NCBI RefSeq assembly: GCF_902459505.1
Contig: NC_047084.1
Span: 495,923,013-495,987,012 of the forward strand
DNA: 64,000 nucleotides
Reading direction: 5' to 3'
Origin: Geotrypetes seraphini
Taxonomy: Eukaryota; Chordata; Amphibia; Gymnophiona; Dermophiidae
The notes below the pieces were generated by a model. The model was not told the origin of the DNA, did not search any database, and saw only the letters and a program-made list of their open reading frames with translations. Below, in pieces: positions 34,078-44,978 of the stretch. Within the stretch, counting starts at the first letter, position 1, and each line of letters begins with the position of its first letter. The position numbers were made by a program, and so were the translations under genes.

Positions 34078-35058
34078 GACGTCCGATACATCCCCCCCCC
34101 CGGCAGGACCACTCGCACCCCCACCCCGAAGGACCGCCGACTTCCCGACAATATCGGGCCAGAAGGGAGCCCAAACCCTCCTGGCCACGGCGACCCCCTA
34201 ACCCCACCCCGCACTACATTACGGGCAGGAGGGATCCCAGGCCCTCCTGCCCTCGACGCAAACCCCCCTCCCCCCAACGACCGTCCCCCCCCAAGAACCT
34301 CCGACCGCCCCCCCAGCCGACCCGCGACCCCCCTGGCCGACCCCCACGACCCCCCCACCCCCCTTCCCCGTACCTTTGGAAGTTGGCCGGACAGACGGGA
34401 GCCAAACCCGCCTGTCCGGCAGGCAGCCAACGAAGGAATGAGGCCGGATTGGCCCATCCGTCCTAAAGCTCCGCCTACTGGTGGGGCCTAAGGCGCGTGG
34501 GCCAATCAGAATAGGCCCTGGAGCCTTAGGTCCCACCTGGGGGCGCGGCCTGAGGCACATGGTCGGGTTGGGCCCATGTGCCTCAGGCCGCGCCCCCAGG
34601 TGGGACCTAAGGCTCCAGGGCCTATTCTGATTGGCCCACGCGCCTTAGGCCCCACCAGTAGGCGGAGCTTTAGGACGGATGGGCCAATCCGGCCTCATTC
34701 CTTCGTTGGCTGCCTGCCGGACAGGCGGGTTTGGCTCCCGTCTGTCCGGCCAACTTCCAAAGGTACGGGGAAGGGGGGTGGGGGGGTCGTGGGGGTCGCC
34801 AGGGGGGTCGCGGGTCGGCTGGGGGAGCGGTCGGAGGTTCTTGGGGGGGGCGGTCGTTGGGGGGGAGGGGGGTTTGCGTCGAGGGCAGGAGGGCCTGGGA
34901 TCCCTCCTGCCCGTAATGTAGTGCGGGGTGGGGGTAGGGGGTCGCCGTGGCCAGGAGGGTTTGGGCTCCCTCCTGGCCCGATATTGTCGGGGAGTCGGCG
35001 GTCCTTCGGGGTGGGGGTGCGAATGGTCCTGCCGGGGGGGGGGATGAATCGGACGTCG
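34078..35058. repeat. About 485-bp inverted repeat (palindrome centred near 34568)
   Basis: CGGCCTGAGGCACATGG at 34546-34562 faces CCATGTGCCTCAGGCCG at 34574-34590. Matching pairs can be followed outward, for example CACTACATTACGGGCAGG and CCTGCCCGTAATGTAGTG, then CCGACGTCCGAT and ATCGGACGTCGG. The GC content is very high and the two arms diverge little. Confidence 0.92.
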
Positions 35059-35059
35059 G

Positions 35060-35325
35060 GGGGGGGGTGAACGGAGAGTCGGGACAGCGCACGGAGAGGC
35101 GGGGCAGTGCACGGAAGTCAGGGGGGTGAACGGAGAGTCGGGACAGCGCACGGAAAGTCAGGGCAGTGCACGGAAGTCAGGGGGGGTGAACGGAGAGTCG
35201 GGACAGCGCACGGAAAGTCAGGGCAGTGCATGGAAGTCAGGGGGGGGTGAACGGAGAGTCGGGACAGCGCACGGAGAGGCGGGGCAGTGCACGGAAGTCA
35301 GGGGGGTGAACGGAGAGTCGGGCAG
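35060..35325. repeat. G-rich minisatellite, period about 60 bp
   Basis: The word GAACGGAGAGTCGGGACAGC recurs about every 60 bases, alternating with GGCAGTGCACGGAAGTCAGG. About five copies lie between the palindrome and the right terminus of the TIR element. Confidence 0.85.
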
Positions 35326-35580
35326 CATGCGCGGTATAATCGTGAGCGCGTTATACCAAAGTTTTTGTGCTTATCATCGTGATTTCTGCGCGCTATACAC
35401 GTGTGCGCGTTTTATACGGGTGCGTGTTATTTGCGTGAAAATACGGTATGTCCAAGAATGCTGTTAATTGGAAAGAGCAGGCAGAATAAATGTGTTTCTC
35501 CCTTGTTTCAGGGTGAAGAGCAGAATCCTTTAGTTCCTCATAACCACGAATGCCTGCAGAGAGCAGCATTTTGCCAAGTT

Positions 35581-35662
35581 GTAGTCATGGCCGAGTGGTT
35601 AAGGCGATGGACTAGAAATCCATTGGGGTATCCCCGCGCAGGTTCAAATCCTGCTGACTACG
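35581..35662 (+). tRNA. tRNA-Ser (anticodon AGA), array copy 12
   Basis: The body is the array consensus (TGGCCGAGTGG, GGGGTATCCCC, GGTTCAAATCC) with anticodon AGA. TTTT follows eight bases downstream. Its unit is the one split upstream by the palindromic element. The inserted DNA ends 134 bp before the gene and leaves the internal promoter untouched. Confidence 0.93.
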
Positions 35663-36820
35663 AATCTCATTTTAATCTTGCTAGTATACCTTTTATGGTG
35701 GAAGACATACCGACTTACCATTCCGTTGACAAACTACCTTTACAAATCTTTCAGTGATGAAGTTGAAGTTACCAACAGTAGACTAGGTCATTTGTATGAA
35801 TGACTTTGCAAAACAGAAAAGAATTTAAATCTAAAGGTCTGCTTTTACGATGACACCACTGCAATCGAACTAGATAATCTGCTAATGTCAAGTCATATCA
35901 CAGGTTACTGCTAAGCAAAGTGAATCAAGTTACTCTAAGATAGAGCTTTTCTGATAGCATTGCTAGTTCCTTTTAACCTGCAAAAACCTTTTCGGAAGAC
36001 ATTGGGAACTAATGGGGCAAACCACATGGCACAAGAATGTACATATATATATATGTACTCAAACATCTGTGAGTTGAGGGGATATCGGCAATCTAGCATA
36101 ATTATCGGGAATGAGGACCACAAATGTCTTGAAAAACTGAATGAGTGAACAATAAATCTCTAAACCGCCTACAAGATGTATCTTTGCTAGAAGAGAAACC
36201 ATTGGAAAAATACAGTTAAATGCAGAATACATAAGAAAAACCTGGAATGATTTTACCTTACTGGAAGGAGTCCATGTGATGTGTAGATATCAGAAATGAA
36301 TGTATGCGGGAAAGAGATTCTGATAGATTAGCTTCCCTTCTAAACAGTCAGTTTGAATGAGTGAATGCTTACAGGAGAGAACAGAAGAGGCTCCATCCAT
36401 TGTTGGTTCCCTTTCGTTTTACCAACTGGCATATCCTCTTTTTCCAAGCTTTTCGTTAACTGCCAGTTCTCTAGTTTCTAAACCATTATGCATAGAATAA
36501 GTCTGACAGGTGTTTGATTTTATTGCTTCTTTTTTACGTTTTGCCTTGCACATCAAAGAGGCAATCCTGCTGGATATCATAGTGCTTTCCCAAGGGATTA
36601 AATCTATGTGTTTTTTCTTTCAAAAAGAGAATGCATTTAAGCATTGCATGTTTTAGACAGGGTGAAATCATGAATCAGAAGATGATTATGTCCAAGAATG
36701 CTGTTAATAGGAAAGAGCAGGCAGAACAAATGTGTTTCTCCCATGTTTCAGGGTGAAGAGCAGAATCCTTTAGTTCGTCATGACCACGAATGCCTGCAGA
36801 GAGAAGCACATTGTGAAGTT

Positions 36821-36902
36821 GTAGTCATGGCCGAGTGGTTAAGGCGATGGACTCGAAATCCATTGGGGTCTCCCTGCGCAGGTTCAAATCCTGCTGACTA
36901 CG
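36821..36902 (+). tRNA. tRNA-Ser (anticodon CGA), array copy 13
   Basis: First of three copies at an exact 1,240-bp interval. All stems pair; the variable arm is GGGGTCTCCCT. The 5' flank (GAAGCACATTGTGAAGTT) differs from earlier units. TTTT follows nine bases downstream. Confidence 0.93.
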
Positions 36903-38060
36903 GGTCTGCATTTTAATCTAGCTGGTATACTTTTTTTGAGGGGAACGCATACCGACTTACCATTCCTATGACAAACTACCTTTACAAATCTTCCAGTGAT
37001 GAAGTTGAAGTTACCAACAGTAGACTAGGTCATTTGTATGAATGACTTTGCAAAACAGAAAAGAGTTTCAATCTATAGGTCTGCTTTTATGATGACACCA
37101 CTCCAATCGAACTAGATAATCTGCTAATGTCAAGTCATATCACAAGTTACTGCCAAGCAAAGTGAATCAAGTTACTCTGTGATAAAGCTTTTCTGATAGC
37201 ATTGCTAGTACTTTTTAACATGCAAAAACCTTTTCGGGAGACATTGGGAACTAATGGGGGAAACCACATGGCACAAGAATGTACATATATATATGTACTC
37301 AAACATGTGTGAGTTGAGGTGATATCGGCAATCTAACATAATTAGCGGGAATGAGGACCACAAACGTCTTGAAAAACTGAATGAGTGAACACTAAATCTC
37401 TAAACTGCCTACAAGATGTATCTTTGCTAGAAGAGAAACCATTGGAAAAATACAGTTAAATGCAGAATACATAAGAAAAACCTGGAATGATTTTACCTTA
37501 CTGGAAGGAGTCCATGTGACGTGTAGATATCAGAAATGAATGTATGCGGGAAAGAGATTCTGATAGATTAGCTTCCCTTCTAAACAGTCATTTTGAATGA
37601 GTGAATGCTTACAGGAGAGAACAGAAGAGGCTCCATCCATTGTTGGTTCCCTTTCGTTTTACCAACTGGCATGTCCTCTTTTTCCAAGCTTTTCGTTAAC
37701 TGCCAGTTCTCTAGTTTCTAAACCATTATGCATAGAATAAGTCTGACAGGTGTTTGATTTTATTGCTTCTTTTTTACGTTTTGCCTTGCACATCAAACAG
37801 GCAATCCTGCTGGATATCATAGTGCTTTCCCAAGGGATTAAATCTACGTGTTTTTTCTTTCAAAAAGAGAATGCATTTAAGCATTGCATGTTTTAGACAG
37901 GGTGAAATCATGAATCAGAAGATGATTATGTCCAAGAATGCTGTTAATAGGAAAGAGCAGGCAGAACAAATGTGTTTCTCCCATGTTTCAGGGTGAAGAG
38001 CAGAATCCTTTAGTTCGTCATGACCACGAATGCCTGCAGAGAGAAGCACATTGTGAAGTT

Positions 38061-38142
38061 GTAGTCATGGCCGAGTGGTTAAGGCGATGGACTCGAAATC
38101 CATTGGGGTCTCCCTGCGCAGGTTCAAATCCTGCTGACTACG
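38061..38142 (+). tRNA. tRNA-Ser (anticodon CGA), array copy 14
   Basis: The tRNA body and near flanks are identical to copies 13 and 15. Confidence 0.93.
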
Positions 38143-39300
38143 GGTCTGCATTTTAATCTAGCTGGTATACTTTTTTTGAGGGGAACGCATACCGACTTAC
38201 CATTCCTATGACAAACTACCTTTACAAATCTTCCAGTGATGAAGTTGAAGTTACCAACAGTAGACTAGGTCATTTGTATGAATGACTTTGCAAAACAGAA
38301 AAGAGTTTCAATCTATAGGTCTGCTTTTATGATGACACCACTCCAATCGAACTAGATAATCTGCTAATGTCAAGTCATATCACAAGTTACTGCCAAGCAA
38401 AGTGAATCAAGTTACTCTGTGATAAAGCTTTTCTGATAGCATTGCTAGTACTTTTTAACATGCAAAAACCTTTTCGGGAGACATTGGGAACTAATGGGGG
38501 AAACCACATGGCACAAGAATGTACATATATATATGTACTCAAACATGTGTGAGTTGAGGTGATATCGGCAATCTAACATAATTAGCGGGAATGAGGACCA
38601 CAAACGTCTTGAAAAACTGAATGAGTGAACACTAAATCTCTAAACTGCCTACAAGATGTATCTTTGCTAGAAGAGAAACCATTGGAAAAATACAGTTAAA
38701 TGCAGAATACATAAGAAAAACCTGGAATGATTTTACCTTACTGGAAGGAGTCCATGTGACGTGTAGATATCAGAAATGAATGTATGCGGGAAAGAGATTC
38801 TGATAGATTAGCTTCCCTTCTAAACAGTCATTTTGAATGAGTGAATGCTTACAGGAGAGAACAGAAGAGGCTCCATCCATTGTTGGTTCCCTTTCGTTTT
38901 ACCAACTGGCATGTCCTCTTTTTCCAAGCTTTTCGTTAACTGCCAGTTCTCTAGTTTCTAAACCATTATGCATAGAATAAGTCTGACAGGTGTTTGATTT
39001 TATTGCTTCTTTTTTACGTTTTGCCTTGCACATCAAACAGGCAATCCTGCTGGATATCATAGTGCTTTCCCAAGGGATTAAATCTACGTGTTTTTTCTTT
39101 CAAAAAGAGAATGCATTTAAGCATTGCATGTTTTAGACAGGGTGAAATCATGAATCAGAAGATGATTATGTCCAAGAATGCTGTTAATAGGAAAGAGCAG
39201 GCAGAACAAATGTGTTTCTCCCATGTTTCAGGGTGAAGAGCAGAATCCTTTAGTTCGTCATGACCACGAATGCCTGCAGAGAGAAGCACATTGTGAAGTT

Positions 39301-39382
39301 GTAGTCATGGCCGAGTGGTTAAGGCGATGGACTCGAAATCCATTGGGGTCTCCCTGCGCAGGTTCAAATCCTGCTGACTACG
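39301..39382 (+). tRNA. tRNA-Ser (anticodon CGA), array copy 15
   Basis: Last gene of the array, identical to copies 13 and 14. The spacer after it departs from the 13/14 type about 130 bp downstream and becomes worn array sequence without a further gene. Confidence 0.93.
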
Positions 39383-40328
39383 GGTCTGCATTTTAATCTA
39401 GCTGGTATACTTTTTTTGAGGGGAACGCATACCGACTTACCATTCCTATGACAAACTACCTTTACAAATCTTCCAGTGATGAAGTTGAAGTTACCAACAG
39501 TAGACTAGGTTATTTGTATGAATGACTTTGCAAAACAGAAAAAAGTTTCAATCTAATGGTCTGCTTTTACGATGACAGCACTCCAATCGAACTAGATAAT
39601 CTGCTAATGTCCAGTCATATCACAGGTTACTGCCAAGCAAAGTGAATCAAGTTATTCTGTGATAAAGTTTTTCTGATAGCATTGCTAGTACCTTTTAACG
39701 TTCAAAATCCTTTTCGGATAACATTGGGAAGTACTGAGGCACACCACACAGTACGAGAATGTACATATAAATGTGAACACAAACATTTATAAGCTGAGGG
39801 AACATCAGCAATCTAGCATTATTTGCGGGAATGAGGACCATAAACCTCTTGATAAACTGAATGAGTGAAAACTTACCATTCCTATGACAAACTACCTTGA
39901 CAATTCTTCCAGTGATGAAGTTGAAGTTACCAACAGTAGACTAGGTCATTTGTATGAATGACTTTGCAAAAAAGAAAAGACTTTAAATCTAATGGACTGC
40001 TTTTACAATGACACCACTCCAAGCGAATTAGAAAATCTGCAAAGGTCAAATCATATCTCAGGTTACTGCCAAGCAAAAGTGAAGCAAGTTCCTCTGTGAG
40101 AAAGCTTTTCTGATAGCATTGCTATTACCTTTTAACCTGCAAAAACCTTTTCGGATGACATTGGGAAGTACTGGGGCTCATCACAACAAAAACAAATCCT
40201 CACTCATCAGGAATAATTCTTCAATATTTCCACTTGAAGATTTCTTCTTTATCAAAAATCCAGACAGACAACTTTTAATTTCTTAATCTGTTTATTTATT
40301 TTAGAAATTGCTTGCCCCTGCATACACA

Positions 40329-40370
40329 CTCGACGGGACCCGTTTCGCCTCAAGGAGGCTCTTTCAAGGG
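40329..40370 (-). ncRNA. Hammerhead-like ribozyme motif of the PLE
   Basis: On the minus strand: TTGAAAGA, then a perfect stem GCCTC-CTT-GAGGC, then GAAAC, then a short ACGG/CCGT stem and GTC. This is the order of a minimal type I hammerhead (CUGANGA, stem II, GAAA, stem III, cleavage after GUC). The first core box departs from consensus, so activity is uncertain. PLE terminal repeats are known to carry such ribozymes. Confidence 0.55.
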
Positions 40371-41443
40371 TTCTACAGGGGCACTCTATAATACAAATAA
40401 CAAAAACTCCTATTATATTTATGTCTGATTATCCTTAAAAACTGTGTATTAACTTCACATATTTAATCAGTAATACATATAATTTCAGTATCTAAAAAAT
40501 CATTCTATTTTATAAAAAATACATTCAAACCACACAAAGAAACATTCTAACTTTTAATTCATATAAATTATTAGTATAATCGGTTCTCCTGGCTATAGTT
40601 TATCTTATAATAACCATATATTGATTTATATAGAGATAATATTCATTAATTACTCAACTATTCAACTTATAAATATTAACTTTCTTATCATCATTTGTTT
40701 TGAACTAAAAGAGAAAGAATGGCAAAATTCCAATACTAAAAATAGAACAATAAATATTTTTACAATATTAAAATCAAATTTATATATCATCTGCTCTTGC
40801 ACTTCACCCATAGACCTAATTCACACATTTAATCTTTAAACATTAAAAGGCTGACTTCCATCCCATCAAAATCATACTTTAAAAAAGTCATACTTTAAAA
40901 AAGTCCTTATTTCATCCATAATAATGTGCATAACTATTAATTAAATATTCATTTTAACATAATGTACATTACACTTAAAGAAAAACTCATAAAATTTTTT
41001 TATACAAGTGCCAATAAAATTATCATAATCACAGATAATAATTCCCTCACTACATTTACATAAGCACCCCACCAAAACTAAAAAGTGAGTACCAAAAAAG
41101 TTGCTATTCAAAGATCAATATTAAAATATTAAAAAGCATACCTCTATAATCAGGCCAATACATTTTAAACACATTAGATTTTCAATACAGTATTTGCACC
41201 TTATTAGCACATTAAATCTTCAATACAGTGTTAAGTATCCAAAGTCAGAAAGCGGCATCTAGCTGATACACGCTCTGACACAGAAAAGATCACATTTTTT
41301 CAGGGCAATTATGCTTAATATGTCTCACATAAACAAAGTAATTTATACTGGCACGAAATCATATTGATCAATTTGATTGTATCAACCTCATACTGAATCT
41401 TCGCACAGCTAAAGTTGCAACGCCATTTATAGGAAAATATATA

Positions 41444-41920
41444 CAGTAAAATCTTGGTTTACGAGCATAATTCGTTCTGAAAGCATGCTTGTAATCCAAA
41501 ACACTCGTATATCAAAACACATTTCCCAATAAGAAATAATGGAAACTGAAACGATTTGTTCCACAACCCAAAACCTTTAATACAAAATACTGTATGTAGT
41601 CGTATTACAAGACCTCGCTCATTTAGAACAGTCACTACACTCCCGCAGCGTTAGAGAGAGAACCGTTGGCTCAGTTGTGATGATGTGCCGCGTGTATAGT
41701 GTATGTACTCGTATTGCAAGACTTTGCTTGTTTAGAACAGTCACTGCACTCTTGCAGTGTCAGAGAGAGAAGAACCATCGACTCAATTGTGATGTGTGTA
41801 CACTGTATGTACTTGTATTGCAACACATTGTTTGTATACCAAGTTAAAATTTAATCAAATGTTTTGCTTGTCAACAAAACTACTTGCAAACCAAGTTACT
41901 TGCAATCCAAGGTTTTACTG
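41444..41920. mobile_element. Tigger/pogo-type non-autonomous element
   Basis: The ends CAGTAAAATCTTGGTTTACG and the complement of AATCCAAGGTTTTACTG are typical Tigger TIRs, flanked by TA on both sides. The interior has a duplicated segment (CGTATTACAAGACCTCGCTC against CGTATTGCAAGACTTTGCTT) and no transposase. It is inserted in the PLE 3' region and so is younger than it. Confidence 0.88.
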
Positions 41921-42794
41921 TATTTAACTTGTCCTTTAGTTATTTTAGGAGAGAGTACCAGCTCTCCTAGGCCCGACGCCATTTATTTCATATGACGCAT
42001 GCGTAATATACATATCAATTATGGACCTAAGCTCTCACAAAAAAGATCACGTTTTTACAGGGCAATCCTACTTGATATGCCTCACAAAACCAAAACAGTC
42101 TATGCTGGCACAAAATCATTCAAATTGTATCAGCCTCGTATTGAATCTACACGATTTCAATATAGGAGCAACAACTAGGATTGTAACCAGGCCTGTCGCC
42201 ATTTTTTTCCTGCGCCGCAAATGCTTAATACAAGTATTAATAGCGTTCCGGCATTCACCTGGAACCCTAGATAAACCCATTTCTATACATACACACAATA
42301 TACTACAACTACAGGTCTTCTTAGGACAACTCTCTCCAAACAAACTCCAAAAGCAATGTGCCATTCCAATTTCACATACACGGTCACAACTCAACAATGG
42401 TGCTAAATACATCCAATAAAAACACACATCCTTATAAGTAATCAAAGTAAGCCAACCTTTTTATGAGTCCTCTCGGTTTCAGGGCAGGAGCAGCTAATAA
42501 AATTACAAGCGCAAACAGCGCCATTTATATCCAACAACGCATGCGCCGTGATTATCATAATGACATCACGTTGCTAGCGTGTTTGAACAACTTTATTACC
42601 CATAGGCACATTAATACAAATGCCCAGGGACCACAAAAATAAAGAAAAATTTTTTTACTAAGCCATCAATATCTATAATTCAAAACTCTAAAGACAGAAC
42701 CTACTTATTTTGCATATTTGCAAGTATACTCTCTGATTCCAAACACAGTAATATCAATATGCAACATCATATAAAAGGTTTCCAGTCAATATAA

Positions 42795-44978
42795 CTATTC
42801 AAACCATTTGGCTCCACTGTGTTTAATACAAATGTCCATTTTGTCTCCCTCTGTAGACAGATTTCTTTTCCTATCACCACCTCTTTTGTTAGAATCAACT
42901 TGGTCAATGGCCCAGCACCGCAAATCTTCAAATTTATGATCATGTTTAATGCAGTGTTCCACTAAGGGTTCAGAAATTTTGGAACATTTGATATTTGACT
43001 TCTGTTCCAACAATCTGATCCTAAATGATCTGGTGGTCATTCCTACATAAAATTTATTGCATGGGCAACAAATGACATACACTACAAAAGTGGATTTACA
43101 GTTCAAAAATTGAGTTATTTTATACTCCCTGTTGTCACTAGGGTTTTTCCAAGATTTAGTTTGTACACATATATTGCAAATATTACAGGAAATGCATTTG
43201 AAAAAACCAATAGGGGCATTCTTTTGTCTCAGCATACACCTATTTTCACCTGTTCTTAAAATCTCTTTCAAATTTTTACCTCTCGAATATGCTATTCTAA
43301 GGTTAAGGTGTCGCATTGCTGGATGAATAGTAATGATATCCCAATATTTATGCAAAGAATTGGATATCAAGCTACTCAACATATTCTGTCTGATGACACA
43401 GGTAACTGTATCCTCTTCAATAGACTCTTTACTTGTTTTTAATAAAAGCCATTCTCTATTGCAAAACCTCGCCCTCTTAAATGCCTTTCTGATTATTTTC
43501 TTTGGGTAGCCTCTAGCTAATAATTTCTCTTCTAAGATCTTACCCTGTAATTTAAATTTATGAACATCTGAACATTTCCTTCTCAATCTAATAAATTGAG
43601 AATATGGGAGGCTATTCTTCAACTTGACTGAATGGTTGCTATCATAAGAAAGCAGGGCATTTCTGTCAGTCTCCTTAATGTAGACATCAGTGATATAAGT
43701 AGATTGGTCTTGTAGGATCTCTAATTCTAGAAAATTCAATTTTGTTTTAGAGTATGTCATAGTGAACACCAAATTGTCATCACATGAATTTAACCACACT
43801 ATAAAGTTCTGTAAAGTATCTATAGGACCCTTCCACAACATAATCACATCATCGATAAATCTGCGCCACAGATAAATAAATTGAATGAAGGGAGATTTAC
43901 TTATCCAATCATGTTCAAATTTTGTCATATAGAGATTGGCTATAGAGGGTGCAAAACTAGCACCCATCGCTACTCCCTTTTTCTGGATGTAATATTTATC
44001 ATCAAACAGAAAATAATTTTCTTTCATGGCTATTGATACTAGTTTCATTAAAAACTCTGTTGGTATAAGATGAGGTCTCTCTCTTTTATCTAAGAATTCT
44101 TTTACAACCCCTAATGCTTCCAGTTGTGGTATTGAGGTGTAGAGAGAAGTTACATCAAAAGAAACTAGTACAAATGGAAAATCAATTTCAGGAATCTCGG
44201 CTAACAGATTGAGTACATGGGTGGTGTCCCTGATATAAGAAGGACTATTTTCAACCATAGGGTTCAAAAAATAGATCACAAAGCGCGATAGTGGTTCTAA
44301 AACAGAATGTTTCGAGGACATAATAGGACGTCCAGGGGGATTCATTTTATTCTTGTGTATTTTAGGCAGTGTATAGAACACTGGAGTAATGGGATATTTA
44401 TTTATTAAAATTTTTTTATCTCTCTCTGTCAGAAAACCATCCTTATATTCTTCTTCTACTATAATACTTATTTTATTCATCAAACGTTTAGTAGGATCTA
44501 AGTTGGTAGCATGATAGACATTTTTGTCTAACAATTGGTTCTCAATTTCTTTATTATAATCTGTACTGTTCTGTACTACAATAGCTCCTCCTTTGTCCGC
44601 TTTACGGATAATGATATTCTTGTCCTGATATAAATCTGACAGCGCTATTCTTTCTTCTCTCTTTAAGTTATGATGTTGAAAACTGTTACTCATTTTATAT
44701 TGTTCAAGCTCCTTAAACACACATTCTTTGAAGATCTTAATATTATCATTTGAATATACTGGAGGATACCACTGAGAACTAGGATTAAGAATGGTATGGT
44801 CTACACGTTCTTCTTTCCCAAAGAAAAAGGATTTGAGGTAAAGTTTTCTGACAAATTTCTCCATATCTACATTAAATTGAAAATCATTGAACACTTCCGT
44901 TGGAACAAAGGAAAGACCCTTCGAGAGGAGGGAGATCTCTGCTTGTGTTAAGATCTTATTAGAAATATTGATCACCAC
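42795..44978 (-). CDS. PLE reverse transcriptase with GIY-YIG endonuclease
   Basis: A 727-residue frame. Its first residues (NISNKILTQAEISLLSKGLS) match the usual PLE pre-RT region, so the true start probably lies a little upstream; the apparent start codon is GTG. Motifs in order: RKADKGGAIVV (about 125), LPKIHK with PGRPI (204-219), FDVTSLYTS (274-282, first catalytic Asp), GVAMGASFAPSIANLYM (335-351), RFIDD (373-377, catalytic Asp pair), a Cys-rich cluster CISCNICNIC (595-604) and the GIY-YIG core VYVICCPCNKFYVG (633-646). The RT copies element RNA and the endonuclease nicks the target. The very end departs from the family pattern, so the copy is probably inactive, though it is by far the best-preserved retroelement here. 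Confidence 0.88.
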   Translation of the reverse strand: MVINISNKILTQAEISLLSKGLSFVPTEVFNDFQFNVDMEKFVRKLYLKSFFFGKEERVDHTILNPSSQWYPPVYSNDNIKIFKECVFKELEQYKMSNSFQHHNLKREERIALSDLYQDKNIIIRKADKGGAIVVQNSTDYNKEIENQLLDKNVYHATNLDPTKRLMNKISIIVEEEYKDGFLTERDKKILINKYPITPVFYTLPKIHKNKMNPPGRPIMSSKHSVLEPLSRFVIYFLNPMVENSPSYIRDTTHVLNLLAEIPEIDFPFVLVSFDVTSLYTSIPQLEALGVVKEFLDKRERPHLIPTEFLMKLVSIAMKENYFLFDDKYYIQKKGVAMGASFAPSIANLYMTKFEHDWISKSPFIQFIYLWRRFIDDVIMLWKGPIDTLQNFIVWLNSCDDNLVFTMTYSKTKLNFLELEILQDQSTYITDVYIKETDRNALLSYDSNHSVKLKNSLPYSQFIRLRRKCSDVHKFKLQGKILEEKLLARGYPKKIIRKAFKRARFCNREWLLLKTSKESIEEDTVTCVIRQNMLSSLISNSLHKYWDIITIHPAMRHLNLRIAYSRGKNLKEILRTGENRCMLRQKNAPIGFFKCISCNICNICVQTKSWKNPSDNREYKITQFLNCKSTFVVYVICCPCNKFYVGMTTRSFRIRLLEQKSNIKCSKISEPLVEHCIKHDHKFEDLRCWAIDQVDSNKRGGDRKRNLSTEGDKMDICIKHSGAKWFE

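Larger units (their letters stand above)
33821..35446. mobile_element. TA-target TIR element with giant internal palindrome, inserted in the array
   Basis: The ends CCGTATTTTCACGCATATAA and its near complement TTATTTGCGTGAAAATACGG are flanked by TA (33819-33820 and 35447-35448). The uninterrupted array reads GATGATTATGTCC at this spot, so the insertion site is exact. Inside, 34078-34562 and 34574-35058 are near-perfect inverted repeats of about 485 bp with an 11-bp loop. A G-rich tandem repeat of about 60 bp follows. No transposase was found. Proline- and glycine-rich open frames on both strands are by-products of GC-rich palindromic DNA. Confidence 0.9.
20530..40174 (+). repeat. Tandem array of about 1.24-kb units, each with one tRNA-Ser gene
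   Basis: Successive tRNA genes start at 20750, 21447, 22676, 23908, 25143, 26452, 27692, 28931, 30167, 31477, 32715, 35581, 36821, 38061 and 39301. Typical spacing is 1,229-1,240 bp. The first gap is 697 bp (internal deletion), two gaps are about 1,310 bp (minisatellite expansion) and one is 2,866 bp (1,626-bp transposon). Each unit has a conserved 5' flank (TTTCAGGGTGAAGAGCAGAA, then GCCTGCAGAGAG), the tRNA gene and a long spacer with a TGTACATATATATATGTAC palindrome. Units at 22.7-32.7 kb repeat with a period of about 5.02 kb in groups of four. The last part (39.87-40.17 kb) lacks its tRNA gene through a deletion. Confidence 0.95.

Noticed and set aside
33888-35467. Proline- and glycine-rich frames of up to 199 codons on both strands
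   Set aside because: They mirror one another across the palindrome and occur on both strands, as expected of stop-poor GC-rich DNA.
23785-39396. Recurring 72-codon open frames over the array (ending MAEWLRRWTRNPLG-like)
   Set aside because: They read straight through the tRNA-Ser gene; this peptide is a familiar mistranslation of serine tRNA genes. The frame is kept only because the tRNA is conserved.
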